Notes under the pieces: generated by a model
Database searches by the model: none
Told to the model about the DNA's origin: nothing
Seen by the model: the letters and a program-made list of their open reading frames with translations, nothing else
Position numbers and translations under genes: made by a program
Shown: piece by piece, positions 1-5,724 of the stretch
How the letters are laid out: every line of letters starts with the position of its first letter
Position numbering within the stretch: position 1 is the stretch's first letter
Source of the DNA: C00003060 sp964440795
Lineage (GTDB): Bacteria > Desulfobacterota > Desulfobacteria > Desulfobacterales > C00003060
Reading direction: 5' to 3'
Length of the DNA: 6,570 bases
Assembly (NCBI GenBank): GCA_964440795.1
Contig: CAYTTQ010000118.1
Span: 1 to 6,570 of the forward strand

Positions 1-88
1 AATCTGAGACCGTCCTGAACCTTATGCAACAATGCAGTTTCATCACACCACGGTTGATCAAGTTCGTTGTCAAGGAACGAACGAGTCG

Positions 89-104
89 CGTCAAATTCTT
101 GACG
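89..104. promoter_or_regulatory. Candidate enhancer (activator-binding) inverted repeat, FleQ/NtrC-like
   Basis: The sequence CGTCAA-ATTC-TTGACG has perfect 6-base arms around a 4-base spacer. The inner part, GTCAA-N4-TTGAC, has the same half-sites and spacing as the box I recall for FleQ, a sigma-54 activator of Pseudomonas flagellar genes (GTCAATAAATTGAC). Further half-sites lie just upstream: the palindrome TTGATCAA at 54-61 and GTCAA at 69-73. The centre lies about 176 bases before the predicted transcription start, a usual distance for an enhancer-binding protein acting through DNA looping. The binding protein is not encoded in this window, so the activator's identity is inference. Confidence 0.45.
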
Positions 105-195
105 GTGGCATAGGCGCTTCTTTCTACTCCCAGTCTGATCCCATTTTTGATTGAACCGTAAAGAGCCGGTTTAAGCCGCACCGCGGGTTTCTGTT

Positions 196-230
196 GGTAA
201 CGAAGTTCTTGCCGGTTGTGTGGTGTTACC
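196..230. repeat. Spaced inverted repeat GGTAAC / GTTACC
   Basis: GGTAAC (196-201) and GTTACC (225-230) are exact reverse complements separated by 23 bases. The pair lies just upstream of the sigma-54 promoter, roughly positions -77 to -43 relative to the predicted start. It could be an operator or bend site, but 6-base arms with a long loop arise easily by chance. No T-run follows, so it is not an intrinsic terminator. Confidence 0.2.
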
Positions 231-245
231 GCTCCTCCCCTGATT

Positions 246-262
246 TTGGCACACATATTGCC
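246..262 (+). promoter_or_regulatory. Sigma-54 (RpoN) promoter for the che operon
   Basis: The element reads T-TGGCAC-ACATA-TTGCC, matching the sigma-54 consensus YTGGCAC-N5-TTGCW at all core bases except the last. The invariant GG (248-249, the -24 element) and GC (260-261, the -12 element) are separated by exactly 10 bases. Transcription should start about 12 bases after the GC, near the A at 273, leaving a leader of about 72 bases before the STAS start codon. Sigma-54 promoters need an ATP-driven enhancer-binding activator, and the GTCAA/TTGAC cluster upstream is a plausible site for one. Nothing comparable was seen in the later intergenic gaps, so this may drive all five genes. Confidence 0.8.
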
Positions 263-344
263 CTTTACCCCCAGGGGCGCAGTTTCCCTTTTCCGATAAA
301 GTGGGTATTTCAGAATCTACGAGAAACAGCAGCGGGGGTAACCA

Positions 345-650
345 ATGAATGATACCGATGAAAGGTCCAAACAAAAGGTTGTGGCACCGGGGGAAGATAT
401 CGTTGCCGCCACGGCGACCAAGTTCAGGGAGGCGCTGAGCTGTGCCATGTCGGAAGTTGATAAAGTGGTTATCGATCTGGACGGCGTACAGGTGATTGAT
501 TCCAAGGGCATCGAAGTCATCGTGGCAGCCCATAATTCGATGAAAAAGGCCGGGGGGATGGTGGCCGTCACCAATGTGGATCCGGGGATACACAAACTGT
601 TTAAAACCATGAGACTGGATGAGCATTTTGAGGTTCAGGTGAAAAATTAA
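345..650 (+). CDS. STAS-domain protein (anti-sigma-factor antagonist-like)
   Basis: This is a 101-residue, single-domain STAS protein of the SpoIIAA/RsbV type. The hallmark is the stretch DLDGVQVIDSKG (residues 44-55), in which Ser53 aligns with the serine phosphorylated in SpoIIAA-type antagonists. The helix that follows (IEVIVAAHNSMKKAGG) is also typical. Family members act as cytoplasmic phosphoswitches that bind a partner kinase or other signalling protein when unphosphorylated. The start is supported by a GGGGG Shine-Dalgarno at 334-338, 6 bases before the ATG. It is the first gene after the sigma-54 promoter and lies 96 bases before cheA, so a role tied to the chemosensory pathway is likely. 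No SpoIIAB/RsbW-type kinase gene is present, and its partner is unknown. The STAS assignment is firm; the function is not. Confidence 0.93.
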   Translation: MNDTDERSKQKVVAPGEDIVAATATKFREALSCAMSEVDKVVIDLDGVQVIDSKGIEVIVAAHNSMKKAGGMVAVTNVDPGIHKLFKTMRLDEHFEVQVKN

Positions 651-700
651 GCAGTCTTTCTGTGAGTCAATATTTCGCCATCAATGTTTGGACGTGGGTG

Positions 701-723
701 CCGGCCGGGGTGAGATTGGCCGG
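701..723. repeat. GC-rich inverted repeat between the STAS gene and cheA
   Basis: CCGGCC (701-706) pairs with GGCCGG (718-723) across an 11-base loop, and lies 11 bases before the cheA Shine-Dalgarno (735-740). The left arm is also part of the self-palindrome CCGGCCGG (701-708). There is no T-run, so it is not a standard terminator. It could form an RNA hairpin that stabilises the message or tunes cheA translation, but this is speculative. Confidence 0.3.
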
Positions 724-746
724 ATAACCGATTGTGGAGGAAGCGC

Positions 747-3700
747 ATGACTATTGAAGATGATGAAACCCTGCAGATGTATGTGGAAGAATCGCAAGAA
801 CACCTGGCAGACATCGAGAATGACCTGCTGGCCATTGAGCAAGCAGGTGCCGACATTGACCTGGAACTGGTCAACAAGGTGTTCCGTGCCGCCCATTCCA
901 TCAAAGGGGGCGCGGGCTTCATGGGCCTGACCAATATCAAGGAGTTGTCTCATAAGATGGAAAACGTTTTGGGCATGATCCGCAGCGGGGAAATGATTCC
1001 CAACTCAGAGATTGTGAATATTCTCCTGCTTGCCTCTGATGCCTTGTTAAACCTGCTGAATAATGTCACCGACAGCAACGAGATCGACGTTTCGGAACAT
1101 ATCGAGGCCTTGGCCGATTTGGCTGTCGGGAGCCCGCCCGAAGGCAACCAGGCGGCCTGTCCCGGCCTATCGGAGATCACGTTTCCTGGCGGGCGGGTGG
1201 CCTTTTCGGCTGCCGGCGGTGAATTGTCCAAGGTGCGAGAAGGGGGAAAGCATATCTACCTCATCGATTATGATCTCATCAGCGACGTCCACCAAAGAGG
1301 AAAACCCCCCCTTGATGTGCTGCAAAATTTGGAAAAGGCCGGGTGCATCCTGGACGGCAGGCTGGAGATCGAGGGGGTGGGTGATCTGGAGGCAGACCAC
1401 GATGCCGGTCGTCTACCCTTTACGGTCCTTTATGCCACATTGTTGGATCCAACGCTGATCAATACGTTGGTTGAGATTGATGAGACGCGCATATTTGAAG
1501 TTGGACCGGACTTGGCGGTCCGGCCCATTGTGGACGGCACCGGCGGGGAAGTCCTCGAGGAGGTCGCCCCGACATCGCCGCAAGATGTCGAGGGGGATGA
1601 AAAACAGAGAGGGCAAGAGCCGCAAATGACCCAAGCGGACCCTGTGGATACCCAAGAGAAAAAGCCGGTGTTCAGGCCGATAAACGAAAAGGATCCGAAA
1701 ACCGAGGAAGAGGTCTGTGAACCCGTCACGGAAAAGAAGCCGCCGGTGGTAACCAAGGCCCCTGAAATGGATACCAATCTCCGGGTCAATGTGGGGCTGC
1801 TGGACTCTTTGATGAACCTGGCGGGGGAACTGGTTTTGGGGCGAAACCAGCTGTTGCAGTCCATCGCCTCAAAGGAGATGCGGGCCATTCAGTTGGGTGG
1901 GCAACGTTTGGATCTGATTACGTCGGAACTTCAAGAGGCCATCATGCTGACTCGGATGCAGCCGATCGGCAATGTGTTTACCAAATTTCAGCGGGTGGTC
2001 CGGGATCTGGCCCGGAACCTGGGCAAGCAAATTGAGTTGACCCTCGAGGGAACGGAAGTGGAGCTGGACAAGACTATTATTGAGGCCATTAGTGATCCGT
2101 TAACGCATCTGGTCCGAAACTCGGTGGATCACGGTATTGAAAGCCCTGAGGAGCGGGTTGAAGCGGGCAAGCAATCGACGGGGCGGATTCGATTGGAGGC
2201 ATTTCATGAGGCCGGGCAAGTCAATATCCAGATCGGTGACAATGGTAGGGGTATCAACGGCGAGCAGCTGGCGGTGACAGCAGTGGAGAAAGGCCTGATT
2301 CCGGAGGATCAGGCCAAGGTGATGTCGAAAAAGGAAAAGGTCGGCCTGATCTTTCTGCCCGGCTTTTCTACGGCCAAAGAAGTCACCGATGTCTCCGGCC
2401 GGGGTGTAGGCATGGATGTGGTCAAAACCAACTTGGACAAACTGGGGGGGATCGTAGATATCGAATCGAAGTTGGGCAAAGGGACCACCGTACGAATAAA
2501 GCTCCCCCTGACGTTGGCCATTATACCCAGCCAAATCGTGAGTACGGGAGGCGATCGGTATGCCATACCTCAAGTGAACATGGACGAACTGTTGCGCATT
2601 CCGGCTGCTCAGATCAGAGAGCGCGTAGAACGTGTCGGGGGCGCGGAAGTGGTTCGGCTGCGCGGTCAGTTGCTGCCTTTGCTGAAGCTCAATGACGTGC
2701 TCGGCATTGGGTCGACCTATGTGGATCCTACAGATGGAGCGGAAAAGCCCGACAGGCGTCAAGACATCGCTGACCGTCGATCGCTGGACACCCTGTCGGC
2801 GGAGCAGGAAACGACACCGGAAAGTCGGGATCCTGATGGGGGTGATCTTTCCATTGTAGGCGACGATCGGCGGGAGAGTCTCGACCGGCGATATCATGCC
2901 GAAAGTGCTGTAAATGTGGTCGTCGTCTCAACGGGAGCGGTCAAATACGGGTTGGTGGTCGACCATCTCCACGACTCGGAAGAGATTGTAGTCAAGCCCT
3001 TGGGGAGACATCTCAAGCAGTGTAAAGGCTATGCCGGCGCCACCATCATGGGGGATGGACGGGTGGCCCTCATATTGGACGTCGGCAATCTCGTTCAAAT
3101 GGCCGGTCTCGCCTCGATCGAAGGTGCAGATAAGAGTGAGAGCATGGCCAAGGAGACAGCCGAGGCGATAACTGCCAAAAGAGACATGCAGTCCCTGTTG
3201 GTGTTCAGAAGCTCCGAGGATGAGCAATTTGCGGTCACCTTGAGTCAGGTAGAGCGGATCGAAAAGGTCAAGAGCGATGAAGTGGAGGAATTGGGGGGCA
3301 AAAAGGTTATGCATTACCGGGGAGGCAGCCTGCCGCTTTTCAGTATCGACCAGGTCGCCAATGTCAAGCCCCTGGCTCAGAACGAAGACTCTTTGGTCAT
3401 TGTGTTTGTCCTGTCTGGAAAAGAGGTCGGTCTGCTGGCCATAGGCCCGGTGGATGCCGTCGATGTCTCCGTGGAGGTCGATGATCAAACACTCAAGCAG
3501 ACCGGAATCATGGGATCTACCATTATCAATGATCGGACCACTCAGCTCATAGACATTTACGAATTGGTGGAAGTGCTGAATCCCGATTGGTTTTCCACCC
3601 CCGGGGCGACCGACACGTGGCAAGGAACCGCGCCCACCATACTGTTTGCGGAGGACTCCGCATTTTTTAGAAGCCAGGTAAAAGGGTTCATGGAAGACGA

Positions 3701-4004
3701 CGGGTACACGGTCATTGAGGCCGAGGATGGGGTTGTGGCGTGGAGCCTGATGGAAGAACACGCCCCTGAAATCGCGGCCGTCGTTACCGATATCGAGATG
3801 CCGAACATGGACGGCTTTACATTAACGGAGAAGATACGGGCTGACGACCGGTTTTCCGATTTGCCCATCATCGCCTTGACCACCCTGGCTGGAGAAGGTG
3901 AGGCGGCCAAGGGAAAAGCCGTGGGAATTGACGATTACCAGATTAAATTGGACAGGGAGAAACTGTTGAATACGGTGAACCATTATCTCCGAAACAGGCA
4001 ATAA
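747..4004 (+). CDS. cheA: Hybrid chemotaxis histidine kinase CheA with C-terminal receiver domain
   Basis: This is the central chemosensory kinase, 1085 residues against about 650 for E. coli CheA. Domains in order are: HPt about 1-107 with phospho-acceptor His50 in AAHSIKGGAGF; an alpha/beta segment about 145-253 in the place of the P2 domain; a Pro/acid-rich linker about 256-343; the P3 dimerisation helices from about 344 (NLAGELVLGRN, 357-367); the P4 ATPase (N box HLVRNSVDHG 454-463, DNGRG 498-502, GRGVGMD 551-557); a first CheW-like domain about 590-787, interrupted at about 658-718; a second CheW-like domain about 814-946; and a receiver about 963-1083 with Glu969/Asp970, phospho-acceptor Asp1015, Thr1045 and Lys1067. 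All catalytic motifs are intact. The ATG at 747 is chosen because TGGAGG (735-740) lies 6 bases upstream; an in-frame TTG at 732 would overlap that site. The receiver may act as output or phosphate sink. Confidence 0.97.
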   Translation: MTIEDDETLQMYVEESQEHLADIENDLLAIEQAGADIDLELVNKVFRAAHSIKGGAGFMGLTNIKELSHKMENVLGMIRSGEMIPNSEIVNILLLASDALLNLLNNVTDSNEIDVSEHIEALADLAVGSPPEGNQAACPGLSEITFPGGRVAFSAAGGELSKVREGGKHIYLIDYDLISDVHQRGKPPLDVLQNLEKAGCILDGRLEIEGVGDLEADHDAGRLPFTVLYATLLDPTLINTLVEIDETRIFEVGPDLAVRPIVDGTGGEVLEEVAPTSPQDVEGDEKQRGQEPQMTQADPVDTQEKKPVFRPINEKDPKTEEEVCEPVTEKKPPVVTKAPEMDTNLRVNVGLLDSLMNLAGELVLGRNQLLQSIASKEMRAIQLGGQRLDLITSELQEAIMLTRMQPIGNVFTKFQRVVRDLARNLGKQIELTLEGTEVELDKTIIEAISDPLTHLVRNSVDHGIESPEERVEAGKQSTGRIRLEAFHEAGQVNIQIGDNGRGINGEQLAVTAVEKGLIPEDQAKVMSKKEKVGLIFLPGFSTAKEVTDVSGRGVGMDVVKTNLDKLGGIVDIESKLGKGTTVRIKLPLTLAIIPSQIVSTGGDRYAIPQVNMDELLRIPAAQIRERVERVGGAEVVRLRGQLLPLLKLNDVLGIGSTYVDPTDGAEKPDRRQDIADRRSLDTLSAEQETTPESRDPDGGDLSIVGDDRRESLDRRYHAESAVNVVVVSTGAVKYGLVVDHLHDSEEIVVKPLGRHLKQCKGYAGATIMGDGRVALILDVGNLVQMAGLASIEGADKSESMAKETAEAITAKRDMQSLLVFRSSEDEQFAVTLSQVERIEKVKSDEVEELGGKKVMHYRGGSLPLFSIDQVANVKPLAQNEDSLVIVFVLSGKEVGLLAIGPVDAVDVSVEVDDQTLKQTGIMGSTIINDRTTQLIDIYELVEVLNPDWFSTPGATDTWQGTAPTILFAEDSAFFRSQVKGFMEDDGYTVIEAEDGVVAWSLMEEHAPEIAAVVTDIEMPNMDGFTLTEKIRADDRFSDLPIIALTTLAGEGEAAKGKAVGIDDYQIKLDREKLLNTVNHYLRNRQ

Positions 4005-4040
4005 GCCTATGGGCTCAAGGTATGAGCAACGGTTTAAAAA

Positions 4041-4047
4041 GGGAGGT
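4041..4047 (+). promoter_or_regulatory. Ribosome binding site that decides the cheW start
   Basis: GGGAGGT is a near-perfect Shine-Dalgarno and precedes the GTG at 4052 by 4 bases. If translation began at the upstream ATG (4022), this motif would lie uselessly inside the coding region. Confidence 0.65.
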
Positions 4048-4051
4048 GCAG

Positions 4052-4516
4052 GTGGCAGAGCCATACGAGAAACACAAAAGGCAAGGGGATACGGTTGAGC
4101 TGGCCACGTTTTATGTCGGCGACGCTTTGTGTGGACTCGACATATTGAACGTCCAGGAGATCAATAAGCACATGGAGGTGACGCGTGTGCCTCAATCTCA
4201 TGATTGCGTGAGAGGGATTTTGAATCTCAGGGGTCAGATTGTGACTATCATCGATTTGGGGCAGCGGCTGGGGCTTCCGTCGAGTGAATTAAACAAAGAA
4301 AGCCGCAATATCATCGTCAATTCAAAGGGCGAATATATTGGCCTGAATGTAGATAAGTTGAGCGATGTGGTGCAGGCCGAGTGGGAAACGGTCGAACCGC
4401 CACCGGCGAACATCGGTGGCGTACAAGGCAAGTTCTTTCGAGGTGTACATAAGACCGACAAGGAACTCATCGGTATTCTGGATATCGAAGAAGTGCTGAG
4501 AGAAGAAGGATATTAG
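4052..4516 (+). CDS. cheW: Chemotaxis coupling protein CheW
   Basis: This CheW adaptor links CheA to the cytoplasmic tips of chemoreceptors. At 154 residues it is a single CheW-like domain covering nearly the whole chain. Recognisable family stretches are LATFYVGDALCGLDILNVQE (17-36), ILNLRGQIVTIIDLG (56-70) and the later IIVNSKGEYIGLNVDKLSDVV strand region. I prefer the GTG at 4052 because a strong GGGAGGT (4041-4047) stands 4 bases upstream. An in-frame ATG at 4022 would add 10 residues (MSNGLKREVQ), but its only nearby purine run, AAGG at 4017-4020, is a single base away, which is too close. With the GTG start the gap after cheA is 47 bases, and cheB follows 31 bases later. The family assignment is firm; the start is less so. 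Confidence 0.95.
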   Translation: MAEPYEKHKRQGDTVELATFYVGDALCGLDILNVQEINKHMEVTRVPQSHDCVRGILNLRGQIVTIIDLGQRLGLPSSELNKESRNIIVNSKGEYIGLNVDKLSDVVQAEWETVEPPPANIGGVQGKFFRGVHKTDKELIGILDIEEVLREEGY

Positions 4517-4547
4517 TGCGCAAACCTCTAATGACAGGTGAACAACG

Positions 4548-5654
4548 ATGAGGGAGTCTCCATTACGGGTCCTGGTGGTAGATGATACGGTGGTTTACCG
4601 GAAGGTGGTCAGCGATGTGATCGCTGAATTGCCCGGTGCTGAGGTGGTTGGTGTGGCCCATGACGGAAAGATCGCCATGTCCAAGATTGCATCACTACAG
4701 CCCGATGTCCTCACCTTGGATATTGAAATGCCTGAAATGAACGGCTTGGAGGTTCTGAACCGGATGCGTACCGATGCACCGGATACAGGGGCCATTATGC
4801 TGAGTACGCTTACCCATAAGGGTGGCGAAATGACCATGAAGGCCTTGGAGCTTGGTGCATTTGATTTTGTTCCCAAACCCGAGACGCGTAGCATTGATGA
4901 AAGCAGACTGGCGGTGAAGACTGCTTTGGCCCCGATGTTAAAGGCGTTTGCCCGGCAAAAGGAAATGAGAACGCTCTTAAAATCGACGGGCCCGTTGGCG
5001 GAGGCGGCCAAGCGCGAAGCTTCTCTTTCCTCTACTGTAGTGCGACGGACGGTGCTACATGAACGTCGCCATGGTACGTCTCAAATTGTGGGGATCGGGG
5101 TGTCCACCGGGGGGCCCAACGCCTTGACGAAGATGCTGCCCGGTCTTTCCGGGGAAATCAATGTCCCCATACTGATTATTCAACATATGCCGCCTCTGTT
5201 TACCCGGTCTTTGGCCAAGAGTCTGGACGCCAAGTGTGCAATAGCCGTTAAAGAGGCGGTCGACGGAGAGCTCGTTTGCCCAAATACGGCCTTCATTGCT
5301 CCTGGTGGCAAACAGATGAAGCTGGTGGCGGGCGCGGATGGTAAATCCAGGATCATTCGGGTGACCGATGATCCACCGGAAAACAGTTGCCGGCCGTCAG
5401 TCGACTATCTCTTCAGGTCTATTGCCCATTACTATGTGGGCCGGGCGACGGGCGTCATTATGACGGGGATGGGCACGGACGGGACCGAAGGACTTAAGAT
5501 GATGAAAGACAACGGTGCCATCGTGATTGCCCAAGACCACGGATCATCAACGGTGTACGGCATGCCGAAAGAGGCGGTGGCTGCCGGGGTTGTGGATGTT
5601 GTTACACCACTGGACAAAATGGCTGAGGAAATCGGCAAGACGGTGAAAGGTTAG
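4548..5654 (+). CDS. cheB: Chemotaxis response regulator and protein-glutamate methylesterase/deamidase CheB
   Basis: CheB removes methyl groups from receptor glutamyl esters, and in many species deamidates receptor glutamines, to reset sensitivity after CheA phosphorylates it. The 368 residues comprise a receiver (about 5-125), a linker (about 126-176) and the C-terminal methylesterase (about 177-365). In the receiver, Asp12/Asp13, phospho-acceptor Asp58 (LDIEMPEMNG), Ser86 and Lys110 (VPKPE) are present. The esterase triad is visible as Ser186 (GVSTGGP), His213 (IQHMPP) and Asp311 (TGMGTDGTEG). The protein looks complete and active and is close to the usual 350-residue length. The ATG has AGGTGA (4536-4541) 6 bases upstream. 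It lies 31 bases after cheW and 66 before cheR, and pairs with CheR for adaptation of receptors encoded outside this window. Confidence 0.97.
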   Translation: MRESPLRVLVVDDTVVYRKVVSDVIAELPGAEVVGVAHDGKIAMSKIASLQPDVLTLDIEMPEMNGLEVLNRMRTDAPDTGAIMLSTLTHKGGEMTMKALELGAFDFVPKPETRSIDESRLAVKTALAPMLKAFARQKEMRTLLKSTGPLAEAAKREASLSSTVVRRTVLHERRHGTSQIVGIGVSTGGPNALTKMLPGLSGEINVPILIIQHMPPLFTRSLAKSLDAKCAIAVKEAVDGELVCPNTAFIAPGGKQMKLVAGADGKSRIIRVTDDPPENSCRPSVDYLFRSIAHYYVGRATGVIMTGMGTDGTEGLKMMKDNGAIVIAQDHGSSTVYGMPKEAVAAGVVDVVTPLDKMAEEIGKTVKG

Positions 5655-5673
5655 CGGTTGGCGGTTATGACAT

Positions 5674-5724
5674 ATGCAGAGAAGGTGGCGTGTGGCAATC
5701 GATAACCGGCAACACAGCGAATGA
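5674..5724 (+). other. Possible leader mini-ORF overlapping the cheR start
   Basis: A 16-codon frame starts at an ATG (5674) or, 6 codons later, at a GTG (5692), and ends in a TGA at 5722-5724. That stop overlaps the cheR start codon as ATGA (5721-5724), a layout typical of translational coupling. The GTG is preceded by a purine-rich GAAGGTGG at 5681-5688. cheR has no clear Shine-Dalgarno of its own, so ribosomes finishing this frame could restart on cheR. The peptide has no recognisable function, and the frame could be accidental. Confidence 0.25.

Larger units (their letters stand above)
1..344. other. Upstream control region of the che operon, no convincing complete gene
   Basis: No complete gene is supported in these 344 bases. 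The region carries the candidate enhancer cluster (54-104), a spaced GGTAAC/GTTACC inverted repeat (196-230) and a sigma-54 promoter (246-262), which are listed separately. One + strand frame is open from the window edge (base 3) to a TAG at 111-113. It would encode about 36 residues ending in RVKFLTVA and could be the C-terminal tail of an upstream gene, but I do not recognise it and its length is compatible with chance. A reverse-strand frame also runs off the left edge and is equally unremarkable. No terminator-like hairpin with a T-run is visible. Confidence 0.6.

Noticed and set aside
3..113. Open + strand frame from the window edge, possibly the tail of an upstream protein
   Set aside because: About 36 codons before a stop is compatible with chance, the peptide is not recognised, and it overlaps the candidate enhancer repeat. 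Upstream sequence would settle it, so it is noted in the control-region entry but not called as a gene.
143..152. IHF-binding site between the enhancer and the sigma-54 promoter
   Set aside because: Only the TTGATT half matches the IHF consensus, and the YAA element at the required spacing is absent (CCC instead).
154..171. AACCG/CGGTT hairpin as an intrinsic terminator of an upstream gene
   Set aside because: The stem is only 5 bases with an 8-base loop, and no T-run follows.
732..746. TTG at 732 as the cheA start
   Set aside because: It would place the clear Shine-Dalgarno (735-740) inside the coding region. The ATG at 747 is ideally spaced from it, and the HPt domain begins there.
2100..2897. 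Reverse-strand open frame of 265 codons inside cheA
   Set aside because: It lies wholly antisense to the kinase core and first CheW-like domain of cheA, whose family motifs are unmistakable. Its translation shows no recognisable domain, and it is best explained as a by-product of cheA codon use.
2928..3761. Reverse-strand open frame of 277 codons inside cheA
   Set aside because: It is antisense to the CheW-like domains and the start of the receiver. It has no family motif and no supporting ribosome binding site context that I could credit.
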